Assembly (NCBI GenBank): GCA_036521415.1
Contig: DATDHU010000146.1
Location: 1 to 40,548, forward strand
Length of the DNA: 40,548 bases
Direction of reading: 5' to 3'
From: DASXMT01 sp036521415
GTDB taxonomy: Bacteria; Actinomycetota; Acidimicrobiia; Acidimicrobiales; RAAP-2
Below, piece by piece: positions 23,976-31,762 of this stretch (positions are counted from its first letter, which is position 1; each line of letters opens with the position of its first letter). The translations under genes and the position numbers were made by a program. Under the pieces are notes generated by a model that had not been told where the DNA came from, searched no databases, and worked only from the letters and a program-made list of their open reading frames with translations.

Positions 23976-24313
23976 GGATGGACCTGTTGGACGAATAGGC
24001 CGGGCCACTGTGTGATGGCAGTTCGGCCGTCGTGTAGAGGGATGTTGAGAACCAGCGGAACCGCAGGTGGATGAACGTGCCGCCACTCGACCGCCCTCAG
24101 TGTGGTCGAGGATTCGTTGCAGGAAAGGGTGCGTCGGGCCTGCGAAACAGCCGGCTGGCTGACCCGGTGCCGCTCCTGCCCGTCAGGGATAGCAGCGCCC
24201 GCGGGGCCGCCGAACAATTCGCTGGGTTGGGACCCCGCCGTCACAGCAGAGGACAGTAGTCGATGTTACTGCCTTGCAACGCCCTGAACTGCCTAAACGC
24301 CGCTGGAGAAGCG
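23976..24313. other. Intergenic stretch without recognisable gene
   Basis: These 338 bases lie between the start of the DUF4239-like gene and the 3' end of tRNA-Leu, both on the minus strand. I find no reliable coding frame, hairpin or promoter. It must hold the promoter of the DUF4239-like gene and the tRNA 3' trailer. Confidence 0.4.
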
Positions 24314-24396
24314 TGCCCGGGGCGGGACTCGAACCCGCACGCCCTTTCGGACAATGGATTTTGAGTCCATCGCGTCTGCCATTCCGCCACCCGGGC
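24314..24396 (-). tRNA. tRNA-Leu (anticodon CAA)
   Basis: On the minus strand the 83-nt sequence folds as a class II tRNA. The acceptor stem is GCCCGGG/CCCGGGC with discriminator A. The anticodon stem ATGGA/TCCAT encloses loop CTCAAAA, giving anticodon CAA, which reads UUG. A long variable arm (about GTCCGAAAGGGC) and T-loop GGTTCGAGTCC follow. The 3' CCA is not encoded. It stands alone between the DUF4239-like gene and the divergent menC. Confidence 0.95.
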
Positions 24397-24465
24397 TGAT
24401 GGCGAGTCAGCCTATCCGCAGGCCGGTGCGGCCCCGGGCACGGTGAGCTGAGCGACCAGGGCAAC

Positions 24466-24500
24466 CTGACGACCGGCGAAGCGATCTGAAGACCGGCGAA
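24466..24500 (+). promoter_or_regulatory. 15-bp direct repeat with 20-bp period before menC
   Basis: CTGACGACCGGCGAA (24466-24480) is repeated as CTGAAGACCGGCGAA (24486-24500), one mismatch, centres 20 bp apart. The downstream copy ends 11 bases before a TAGGCT -10 box. Two-turn spacing next to the -35 region suits a dimeric transcription activator; the role is inferred. Confidence 0.4.
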
Positions 24501-24511
24501 TGCACGCCTCG

Positions 24512-24517
24512 TAGGCT
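24512..24517 (+). promoter_or_regulatory. Candidate -10 box for leaderless menC
   Basis: TAGGCT (TANNNT type) lies 8 bases before ATG 24526, and no Shine-Dalgarno is present, so the transcript probably begins at or very near the start codon. Confidence 0.4.
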
Positions 24518-24525
24518 CGGTGCCA

Positions 24526-25833
24526 ATGGAACCAGCGGGGACTCGGCAGCAACCCCCACAGTCCCCTTTGGCCATGTGGTCTGCGCTGGGGTCGGGCTCG
24601 CCGCTCCACCTGGTCGGCGTCGAGGTCACCATGGTCGAGCTGGAGTTCCGCCGCCCGATAGGCACTGCGATCGCCAGCCACCGACGCCGACCCTTGGTCA
24701 TGGTCCGGCTGGTCGCCGACGGTCCCGGTGGTCCGGTCGTCGGATGGGGCGAGTGTGCGGCGCTGGCGGACACGACCTTCGACGACGAGGATGCCGAGAG
24801 CGCTTTCGCCGCCCTCACCCACGAACTTGTCCCGCAGCTGAGCTCACATTCCCAAGCAGTCTCACATTCAAGTACAGGTTCACGGTCGCCGGCGGAGGCC
24901 GAATTGCCGGCGACCAGCATCGACTCGCCAGCGGCACCCACCATGCTCGTCCCCGGCCCAGCCGCACTCGCCGGGCACCTGCGAGCCGTCGGCGCCCCCT
25001 TGGCATTTGCCGCATTGGAGATGGCCGTGGCCGACCTCCACCTTCGGTCGTCGGGCATCTCGTTTGCCGAACTGCTTGGCGAACCGGGGGCCTCGGTCCT
25101 GGTCGGCGCGGTGGTGGGAACGAGCGGCAGCGTCAGCGAGCTGCTGGCCCAGGTGGACGCCCTGGTCGACGCCGGGTTCGCCCGGGTGAAACTCAAGATC
25201 GGGCCCGGCTGGGACACCGTCCCCGCGACCGCCGTGCGCAGGCGATACCCCGATCTGATCCTCCAGGTCGACGCCAACGGCTCCTACTCCAGCGACGACA
25301 TCGATCACCTGGTCGAGCTCGACCAGGTGGGCCTGGCCTGCATCGAGCAGCCGTTCCCCCGGGACGAGCTGCGCGCCCACGTCGCCCTGGCGCGGGCGAT
25401 GGGCACGGAGGTGTGCCTCGACGAGTCCCTCGATTCCCCCGCCTCGGTGCGACGGGCGATCGCCATGGGGGCGTGCGACGTGGTGTGCGTCAAGCCGGCC
25501 CGACTGGGCGGACTGACCGCGGCCCTCGAGGTCTACGGGGACTGCACCGACGCCGGCGTACCCCTGTGGCTGGGAGGGATGTTCGAGTCCGGCTATGCCC
25601 GCTCGGTCAACACGGCGCTGGCCGCCCTCCCCGGCTTCACGCTGCCAGGAGACCTGGCCCCCGCCGGTGAGTACCTGACGGAGGATCTGGTGGGGCCCCC
25701 CGAGACCGGTCGCACGATAGGAGATGGGCGGCTCCGGGTGGCTGCGCCCACAGCGCCGGGTATGGGCCCACCGCCCGATGAGGAGGTCTTGGCCCGACGG
25801 GCGACCGCTTCGTGGCGCTGGTCGGGCCCGTGA
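24526..25833 (+). CDS. menC: o-Succinylbenzoate synthase (enolase superfamily)
   Basis: MenC dehydrates SHCHC to o-succinylbenzoate in menaquinone synthesis. The 435-residue protein shows the enolase-superfamily set: KLK at about 222-224, metal ligands Asp249 (DANGSY), Glu274 (IEQPF) and Asp299 (LDESL), and Lys323 in VKPARLGG, with GGMFESGYARS after them. These fit the MenC/N-acylamino-acid racemase group; racemase activity cannot be excluded, and no other men gene is in the window. A Ser/Ala/Pro-rich segment of about 38 residues (about 106-144) is inserted in the capping domain, where relatives are short. ATG 24526 follows a TAGGCT box; GTG 24520 is two codons earlier. Confidence 0.85.
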   Translation: MEPAGTRQQPPQSPLAMWSALGSGSPLHLVGVEVTMVELEFRRPIGTAIASHRRRPLVMVRLVADGPGGPVVGWGECAALADTTFDDEDAESAFAALTHELVPQLSSHSQAVSHSSTGSRSPAEAELPATSIDSPAAPTMLVPGPAALAGHLRAVGAPLAFAALEMAVADLHLRSSGISFAELLGEPGASVLVGAVVGTSGSVSELLAQVDALVDAGFARVKLKIGPGWDTVPATAVRRRYPDLILQVDANGSYSSDDIDHLVELDQVGLACIEQPFPRDELRAHVALARAMGTEVCLDESLDSPASVRRAIAMGACDVVCVKPARLGGLTAALEVYGDCTDAGVPLWLGGMFESGYARSVNTALAALPGFTLPGDLAPAGEYLTEDLVGPPETGRTIGDGRLRVAAPTAPGMGPPPDEEVLARRATASWRWSGP

Positions 25834-25913
25834 GGGGAAGCCCCACGGCCAGCCGAAGGCGCTGGTACGGCAACTCCGCCGAGGGGGGTGGAACCGGCGA
25901 CCACTGCAGTGCG

Positions 25914-25919
25914 TAGAAT
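25914..25919 (+). promoter_or_regulatory. Candidate -10 box for leaderless coiled-coil gene
   Basis: TAGAAT, close to the TATAAT consensus, lies 9 bases before ATG 25929 with no Shine-Dalgarno between, the same arrangement as at trpC and menC. Confidence 0.45.
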
Positions 25920-25928
25920 TGCCGGCCC

Positions 25929-26222
25929 ATGCACCGGTCTACTGTCGAACGCCGCCTGAGCGATGCCCACGCCCGCCTGGCCAAGGCGCGGGACGAGCTG
26001 GCCGTGCTGGACGAGCAGCTTTCAGTGGTCAACGACATCGCCGACGACACCCGGCTCCGCTCCCTCGTGTCCGAGACACCCGTCGCGGCCAAGGAGCACG
26101 ACGAGGCCAGTCGGCACGCCACAGCCATGTTGCGGTCGCGCCAGGCGCTTCTCGATACGATCTCCGAACTCGAACGGCGGCAGAACGAACTGCTCGACCG
26201 GCTGGTCATCGGCCCCGGTTGA
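25929..26222 (+). CDS. Small coiled-coil protein, unknown function
   Basis: I do not recognise this 97-residue protein. It is charged, has no membrane segment, signal peptide or cysteine, and shows heptad-like stretches in its first half (ERRLSDAHARLAKARDEL) and last third (LLDTISELERRQNELLDRL), so a helical hairpin or coiled-coil dimer is likely. A -10 box lies 9 bases before ATG 25929, which suggests a leaderless transcript. The pdtaR start follows after 43 bases on the same strand, so the two may be cotranscribed and functionally linked. Codon use matches the neighbours and supports a real gene. Confidence 0.7.
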   Translation: MHRSTVERRLSDAHARLAKARDELAVLDEQLSVVNDIADDTRLRSLVSETPVAAKEHDEASRHATAMLRSRQALLDTISELERRQNELLDRLVIGPG

Positions 26223-26265
26223 TCGAGCCGAGGACATCGAGGAAGGCGAGAGGGGTACACACACC

Positions 26266-26880
26266 ATGACCAGGCGCGTGGTCATTGCCGAGGACGAGGC
26301 CATCATCCGGCTCGACCTCAAAGAGATACTCCAGGACGAGGGCTACGATGTGGTAGGTGAGACCGGCCGCGGTGACGAGGTCGTCGACCTGGTGCGCAGA
26401 CATCGTCCCGACGTCGCCATTCTCGATATCAAGATGCCCGGCTCCGATGGGCTCGCTGCGGCGCGAGCCATAGCCGACTTGGGAGAGCGGGTGGCCGTGC
26501 TCATTCTGACCGCCTTCAGCCAGCGCGATCTCATCGAGGAAGCCCGAGAGGCCGGGGTGGCGGCGTATCTGGTCAAGCCGTTTCAGCGTGCCGAGTTGGT
26601 TCCCGCCATCGATCAAGCCGTCTCCCGCTGCGAACAGGAGTGGGCCATCGACGCCGAGGCCGACGAGGTGCGGGCCAACAACGGTGGGGATGCTCAGGCG
26701 GCGGCCGAGGACAAGCTCGAGACGCGCCGATTGGTCGACGGGGCCAAGGACCTGCTCATGGAACGCTATGGGTTGTCCGAGTCGGATGCCTTCAACTTCA
26801 TCCAGAAGACGGCCATGGGCAGCCGCTCTCGCATGAGCGACGTGGCCCGTCAGGTGCTCGACGGCACCACCACGCCCTAA
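26266..26880 (+). CDS. pdtaR: ANTAR-domain response regulator (PdtaR-like)
   Basis: The 204-residue protein has a receiver domain (1-120) with Glu9/Asp10, phospho-acceptor Asp54 in AILDIKMPG, Thr82 and Lys104 in YLVKPF. A C-terminal ANTAR domain (about 148-200) reads LETRRLVDGAKDLLMERYGLS and then SDAFNFIQKTAM. ANTAR proteins bind paired-hairpin RNA and act by antitermination or on translation. In Mycobacterium the partner kinase is PdtaS, usually encoded elsewhere, and no kinase is adjacent here. An Ala/Asp/Asn-rich linker (about 128-148) joins the domains. ATG 26266 is preceded by AGAGGGG at long spacing. polA starts 17 bases downstream, as in the mycobacterial neighbourhood. Confidence 0.9.
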   Translation: MTRRVVIAEDEAIIRLDLKEILQDEGYDVVGETGRGDEVVDLVRRHRPDVAILDIKMPGSDGLAAARAIADLGERVAVLILTAFSQRDLIEEAREAGVAAYLVKPFQRAELVPAIDQAVSRCEQEWAIDAEADEVRANNGGDAQAAAEDKLETRRLVDGAKDLLMERYGLSESDAFNFIQKTAMGSRSRMSDVARQVLDGTTTP

Positions 26881-26897
26881 GGGTCGGCGCGGCGATC

Positions 26898-29861
26898 ATG
26901 GCCAAAGCAGCGACCACCACCGCACCGGCTCCGGAGGCCGCAGCGCCGGGTGGTCCGGCCACCGACAAGCCGGAGGGTCCTCTCCTCCTCCTCGACGGCA
27001 TGTCCCTTGCCTTCCGGGCTTACTTTGCGCTGCCGCCCGACCTGGCCACCAGTGCGGGCATCGTGACCAATGCCGTCCACGGGTTCACGTCGATGCTCCA
27101 CAACCTGGTGCGCGACCACCATCCGAGCGGTCTGGCCGTCGCCTTCGACCTGCCCGGGGAGACCTTCCGGGACGAGGTGGTCGAGGACTACAAGGCGGGG
27201 CGATCGGCGACGCCCGCCGACCTCCTGCCCCAGTTCGAGATGATCCGGTCGCTGCTGGGCAAGTTGGCCATTCCGGTAATCGAGGTCGAGGGGTTCGAGG
27301 CCGACGACGTGCTGGCCACCTTGGCCACCGAGGCGCGGGACCGCGGTCACGACGTGCTGCTGGTGACCGGCGACCGGGACGCGTATCAGCTGGTCGAGGA
27401 TCCCCACGTCCGGGTGCTCTACAACCGGCGCGGGGTCAGCGACTATGCCCTCTATGACGAGGCGGGGATCGAAGAACGAACCGGGGTCCGCCCGGAGCTG
27501 TACCCCGTCCTGGCCGCGCTGCGGGGGGACCCGTCGGACAACCTGCCCGGCGTGCCCGGCGTGGGGGAGAAGACGGCGGCGAAGCTGGTCAACGAGTACG
27601 GCGACCTCGACACCCTCTACGCCCACCTCGACGCCCTCTCGCCCAAGCTGCGCCAGAACCTGGCCGAGCACGAGGAGCGGGTTCGCAGGAACGCCGAGGT
27701 GATCCCGCTGGTGCGCGACGTGCCGCTCGACACCCACGTCGACCAGTTGACGCTCGGGGGCTGGAACGAGGACGACGCACGGGAAGCCTTTGCCGAGCTG
27801 GAGCTCCGGACCATCTGGAACCGGATCGTGGCGCTCATCCGCGAAGGGGCCTTCGGGCAGCCCGGAGGCGATGCTCCCCGTATACCCATCGCGTCCCCGG
27901 GGTCGGCCTCGGATGCGGGCGCCAGCGGTCCGAGCAACGCAACGGGGTCGGCAACGAGCGCGTGGCTCGACAACCTCCGGGTGGAGACGCCCCGTACCGC
28001 GGACGAGGCGGTCGGGGCCATCGGGCAGTTGGTGACCTCGGCGCGCGCCGGGAGCGGCAACATCGCCGTGCACGCCGCCTGGTCCGGCGACCCCGGCCGT
28101 TCGCCGCTGGTCGCCTTGGTCCTGACGGCCGAGCCGTCCGGCCCGGCCGGTGGGGCCGAGCAGCCGGTGCTCTATCTGGGCAACGGCGGTCTGGATCTGG
28201 GCAACGGCGATCGGGGCGACGGCAGCGACAATCTGCTCGCTGACCGGTCGGTACTCGACTCGCTGGCCGCCGCGGTGGGCCCGGAGGGTGTCGCGGTGAT
28301 AGCCCACAACGGGAAGGAGATCATGCGGTCGCTCCTCCCGTCGGGCGTCGACATCACGTCGTTGGCCATGGACACCGCCGTGGCCGCGTACCTCCTCGAC
28401 CCCTCGGTCGACCACTACCGCCTGCGCGACCTGTCCGTCACCCATCTCGGAACCGAGGTCGACGATGGGGAGCAGGGAGCTGGCCAGGGCACCTTCTCCC
28501 TCGAGCTCGACGGCGAGGACGAGGGCGCCGGCACGGGCGGGGAATCTGTTCCAGCCCACGTGCTGGCCGCCGCCCAGCTGGCTGCGACCGTCTCCCGTCT
28601 GCGGGCACCGCTTCGTGCCGTCCTGCTCGACGAAGGCGAAGCCGAGCTCTACGACGACATCGAACGGCCGTTGGTCCGGGTCCTGGCCCGCATGGAGGTG
28701 ACCGGCATCCCCGTCGACCGGCGGGTGCTCCAGGAGATCGCCGAGGAACTGGCCGACGAGTGCCAGACCCTCGAAACTCAGATCCACGAGCTGGCCGGAG
28801 CCCCGTTCAACGTGAACTCGGTCCCGCAGCTGCGCTCGGTCCTCTACGACCAGCTGGGCCTCACCCCACTGCGCAAGACCAAGACCGGCTACTCGACCGA
28901 CGCCCGCACCCTCGAGCAGCTCCGGGACCAGCACCCGATCATCGAGATCCTCCTGCACTACCGGGAGATCGAGAAGCTCCGGTCGACCTACGGCGAGAGC
29001 CTCATCGCCGAGGTGGCCGGCGACGGCCGCATCCATGCCACCTTCCGCCAGACGGTGGCCCGGACCGGCCGGCTGTCCTCGGACCGGCCCAACCTGCACA
29101 ACATCCCGGTGCGCACCGACCAGGGGCGCCGCTTCCGCGAGGTCTTCGTCCCCAGCCCGGGACGAAGGTTGCTGGTGGCCGACTACGACCAGGTGGAGCT
29201 GCGGGCCATCGCCCACCTGTCCGGCGATCCCGGGCTCAGGACGGCCTTCGAGGCGGGCGAGGACATCCACCGTACGGTGGCCTCCCGGGTGTTCGGGGTG
29301 GAACGGGACGACGTGACCCACACCCAGCGGTCGACGGCCAAGATGGTCTCCTACGGCCTGGCGTACGGGATGGAGGCCTACGGCCTGTCTCAGCGGTTGG
29401 GCGTGCCGGTCGAGGCGGCGTCGACCATCCTTCGGGCCTTCTTCGACGGGTTCCCGGCGGTGCAGGACTACATGCAGCGTGCCGTGGCCGACGCTCGGAA
29501 CAGCGGCTACACCATCACCGCCTTCGGCCGCCGCCGTCCGCTGCCCGACTTGTTGGCCACCAGCTACCAGGTGCGCCAGGCGGCCGAGCGCCAGGCCATG
29601 AACGCCGGGATCCAGGGACTGGCCGCCGATCTGTTCAAGCTGGCGCTGGTCCGCTTGGACTCGGGGCTCGAGGAGGGCGGCTTCTCCTCCGAGCTGGTGC
29701 TTCAGGTCCACGACGAGGTCCTCGTCGACGTCGTCCCCGAGGAGTCCGACGCAGTGGCCGAGCTGACTCAGCGGGCGCTGACCGGGGCGGCGGAGCTGTC
29801 CGTCCCCCTGAAGGTGGCCATGGCCTGGGGTAGTTCCTGGGCGGAGGCCAAGGACGGCTGA
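26898..29861 (+). CDS. polA: DNA polymerase I
   Basis: The 987-residue enzyme fills gaps and removes primers. Residues about 30-300 form the 5' nuclease (LLDGMSLAFRAYFAL, EVEGFEADDVLATLA, VTGDRDAYQLV, VPGVGEKTAAKLV). The middle (about 350-590) corresponds to the 3'-5' exonuclease fold, but the acidic residues are not there: the usual DxE site reads NIAVHAAW, and the last Asp motif is replaced by AAAQLAATV. Proofreading is therefore probably absent, as is common in actinobacterial PolA. The polymerase domain has motif A (VADYDQVELR, Asp about 760), motif B (RSTAKMVSYGLAYG, Lys about 813) and motif C (QVHDEV, about 935). ATG 26898 has only a weak Shine-Dalgarno; the frame is open further upstream but overlaps pdtaR. 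Confidence 0.96.
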   Translation: MAKAATTTAPAPEAAAPGGPATDKPEGPLLLLDGMSLAFRAYFALPPDLATSAGIVTNAVHGFTSMLHNLVRDHHPSGLAVAFDLPGETFRDEVVEDYKAGRSATPADLLPQFEMIRSLLGKLAIPVIEVEGFEADDVLATLATEARDRGHDVLLVTGDRDAYQLVEDPHVRVLYNRRGVSDYALYDEAGIEERTGVRPELYPVLAALRGDPSDNLPGVPGVGEKTAAKLVNEYGDLDTLYAHLDALSPKLRQNLAEHEERVRRNAEVIPLVRDVPLDTHVDQLTLGGWNEDDAREAFAELELRTIWNRIVALIREGAFGQPGGDAPRIPIASPGSASDAGASGPSNATGSATSAWLDNLRVETPRTADEAVGAIGQLVTSARAGSGNIAVHAAWSGDPGRSPLVALVLTAEPSGPAGGAEQPVLYLGNGGLDLGNGDRGDGSDNLLADRSVLDSLAAAVGPEGVAVIAHNGKEIMRSLLPSGVDITSLAMDTAVAAYLLDPSVDHYRLRDLSVTHLGTEVDDGEQGAGQGTFSLELDGEDEGAGTGGESVPAHVLAAAQLAATVSRLRAPLRAVLLDEGEAELYDDIERPLVRVLARMEVTGIPVDRRVLQEIAEELADECQTLETQIHELAGAPFNVNSVPQLRSVLYDQLGLTPLRKTKTGYSTDARTLEQLRDQHPIIEILLHYREIEKLRSTYGESLIAEVAGDGRIHATFRQTVARTGRLSSDRPNLHNIPVRTDQGRRFREVFVPSPGRRLLVADYDQVELRAIAHLSGDPGLRTAFEAGEDIHRTVASRVFGVERDDVTHTQRSTAKMVSYGLAYGMEAYGLSQRLGVPVEAASTILRAFFDGFPAVQDYMQRAVADARNSGYTITAFGRRRPLPDLLATSYQVRQAAERQAMNAGIQGLAADLFKLALVRLDSGLEEGGFSSELVLQVHDEVLVDVVPEESDAVAELTQRALTGAAELSVPLKVAMAWGSSWAEAKDG

Positions 29862-29983
29862 GCGTCGTGTCCGACGCTGTGCCTGAGCTCGTGCCTGACC
29901 CGGCTGCCTGACACCATGCCTGGCGGTGGTCGGAGACGGGAGTGGACTGTCGGTCGACTCCAGGACGTCCATCCCGGTCACGG

Positions 29984-29992
29984 TGCTACCAT
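29984..29992 (+). promoter_or_regulatory. Extended -10 element before rpsA
   Basis: TGCTACCAT fits the extended -10 pattern TGN-TANNNT. No good -35 is visible. A start near 29999 would place the following hairpin at the very 5' end of the transcript, so the element may not be the main rpsA promoter. Confidence 0.35.
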
Positions 29993-29998
29993 GGTTGT

Positions 29999-30024
29999 TC
30001 GGCCGCTGGTGCGGTCGGTTTTTT
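29999..30024 (+). terminator. Intrinsic-terminator-like hairpin with T6 in the rpsA leader
   Basis: TCGGCCGC (29999-30006) pairs with GCGGTCGG (30011-30018) across a TGGT loop in an 8-bp stem with two G-U pairs. It is followed immediately by TTTTTT (30019-30024). It lies 138 bases after polA and 90 bases before rpsA. It could end polA transcripts or act as an attenuator of rpsA. Confidence 0.55.
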
Positions 30025-30114
30025 CTCCCCGGTGCCGCGCAGCGCCTCGTGCACTGCGCTCCAGTCGCCCAGTCGGCCGCCGGGACCTGTCCGGAAAGCG
30101 AGCAACCTAATTTT

Positions 30115-31689
30115 ATGTCCGACGTATCTGCAGTAACTGGCGGAGCAGCAACCTCCGGAGGCGGCACTGCGCTGCTGTCCGGCGAGGCCATGGGCCGTTT
30201 CGACGAGAACGGGGTGTACATCCCCCGGGCCATCACCGAGGACGACCTGGCCGGGTCGTCCCTGGAAGATGCCATGGTCGGCACTATCGTCGAGTTCGAA
30301 GATGGTGACCTGGTCGAGGGGACCGTGGTCAAGATCGACCGGGACGAGGTCCTGCTCGACATCGGCTTCAAGTCCGAAGGCGTCATCCCGGTCCGTGAGC
30401 TGTCCATACGCAATGACGTCGATCCGTCCGAGATCGTCTCTCTGAGCGACAAGGTCGAGGCCCTGGTCCTCCAGAAAGAGGACAAGGAGGGGCGACTCAT
30501 CCTCTCCAAGAAGCGGGCCCAATACGAGCGGGCGTGGGGCACGATCGAGAAGCTCAAGGAAAACGACGAGGTGGTCACCGGCCCGGTCATCGAGGTGGTC
30601 AAGGGCGGTCTCATCGTCGACATCGGCCTGCGGGGATTCCTTCCCGCCTCCTTGGTGGAGCTGCGCCGGGTGCGTGAGCTGCAGCCCTACGTGGGTCGCA
30701 CCATCGAAGCCAAGATCATCGAGCTCGACCGCAACCGGAACAACGTGGTGCTGTCCCGCCGGGCCTGGCTCGAGGAGACCCAGAAGGAACAGCGGGGCGA
30801 GTTCCTCACCAACCTCAAGCCTGGTGAGCGACGCCGGGGCGTGGTGTCTTCGGTGGTCAACTTTGGCGCCTTCGTCGACCTGGGCGGTATGGACGGACTG
30901 GTCCACGTCTCCGAGCTGTCGTGGAAGCACGTCGACCATCCCTCCTCGGTGGTGTCGGTCGGGGACGAGATCGAGGTCGAGGTGCTCGACGTCGATCTGT
31001 CCAAGGAGCGGATCAGCCTGTCGCTCAAGGCCACCCAGAACGATCCCTGGCAGGAGTTCGCCAACTCGCACCAGGTGGGCGAGCTGGTCTACGGCCGGAT
31101 CACCAAGCTGGTGCCCTTCGGTTCGTTCGTCCAGGTAGGCGATGGGATCGAGGGCCTGGTCCATATCTCGGAGATGGCCGTCCACCACGTCGACCTGCCC
31201 GAGCAGGTGGTCACCCCCGGCGAGGAGCTGTGGGTCAAGATCATCGACATCGACCTGCAGCGACGGCGGATCAGCCTGTCGATCAAGCAGGCGGCCGAGG
31301 GCGGCGAGGTGTCCGAGGAGTACCGCGAGGCTTTCGGCGAGCACGCGTACGATGCCGAGGGCAACTACATCGGCCCCTTCGAGTTCGCCGAGTCCGAGTT
31401 CACGCCCGAGACCGAGGCGCAGGCTGCGTGGGCCGAGTACGTGGCCGAGCACGGGCCCGGCGAGGGTGGCGAGGGTGAGGCCCCGGCCGGGGCGGTCGCC
31501 GCGCCGCCGGCCGATGCTGCCGGTGTCGTGACCGAGACCGAGGCCGGACCGTTGCCGTCGGATGCTGCGCCGGAGCGGACTGCCCCAGACGCGCCGGCCG
31601 CTGCCCCGCAGGCCGCGCCGGCGCCGCCAGCCGCGGCGGAGACCGAGACAGAGGCCGGTCCGCTGGACGGGGCTACCGGGACCCCCTAA
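30115..31689 (+). CDS. rpsA: 30S ribosomal protein S1
   Basis: S1 binds mRNA and helps initiation on the small subunit. The 524-residue protein has four S1 RNA-binding repeats: about 65-135 (GTVVKIDRDEVLLDIGFKSEG), 152-217 (VIEVVKGGLIVDIGLRGFLP), 237-306 (GVVSSVVNFGAFVDLGGMDG) and 322-392 (GRITKLVPFGSFVQVGDGIE). Four repeats is the actinobacterial type. The C-terminal tail (about 395-524) is acidic and Ala/Pro-rich and repeats TETEAGPL twice. ATG 30115 is the start used by homologues (MSDVSA); the frame is open back to 29926. No Shine-Dalgarno is near; the ATG directly follows the AT-rich CTAATTTT, unusual here and consistent with self-regulated S1 leaders. Confidence 0.95.
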   Translation: MSDVSAVTGGAATSGGGTALLSGEAMGRFDENGVYIPRAITEDDLAGSSLEDAMVGTIVEFEDGDLVEGTVVKIDRDEVLLDIGFKSEGVIPVRELSIRNDVDPSEIVSLSDKVEALVLQKEDKEGRLILSKKRAQYERAWGTIEKLKENDEVVTGPVIEVVKGGLIVDIGLRGFLPASLVELRRVRELQPYVGRTIEAKIIELDRNRNNVVLSRRAWLEETQKEQRGEFLTNLKPGERRRGVVSSVVNFGAFVDLGGMDGLVHVSELSWKHVDHPSSVVSVGDEIEVEVLDVDLSKERISLSLKATQNDPWQEFANSHQVGELVYGRITKLVPFGSFVQVGDGIEGLVHISEMAVHHVDLPEQVVTPGEELWVKIIDIDLQRRRISLSIKQAAEGGEVSEEYREAFGEHAYDAEGNYIGPFEFAESEFTPETEAQAAWAEYVAEHGPGEGGEGEAPAGAVAAPPADAAGVVTETEAGPLPSDAAPERTAPDAPAAAPQAAPAPPAAAETETEAGPLDGATGTP

Positions 31690-31762
31690 CCCACCCAGGC
31701 CGGCGCGCCGACCTGCACCCAGGGGGACCCCGGGTCGGGCGGTCGCGGTCAGCAGGTCGCGG

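Noticed and set aside
24071..24259. Small plus-strand frame of 62 codons upstream of the tRNA
   Set aside because: No Shine-Dalgarno or -10 box, and the residues look like random GC-rich translation.
29880..29923. Four TGCCTG(A/G) repeats with 12-13 bp period just after polA
   Set aside because: Copies are only 7 bases long and lie in a short gap; too weak to call a functional element.
26877..30623. A minus-strand open frame of about 1,250 codons opposite polA and rpsA
   Set aside because: Its product is Gly/Arg/Val/Asp-rich without any domain, and it mirrors two well-supported genes on the other strand. Long antisense frames are expected at this GC content.
31690..31762. Palindrome GGCGCGCC between rpsA and the transporter as a terminator
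   Set aside because: The symmetric part has no loop and no T-run follows on either strand.
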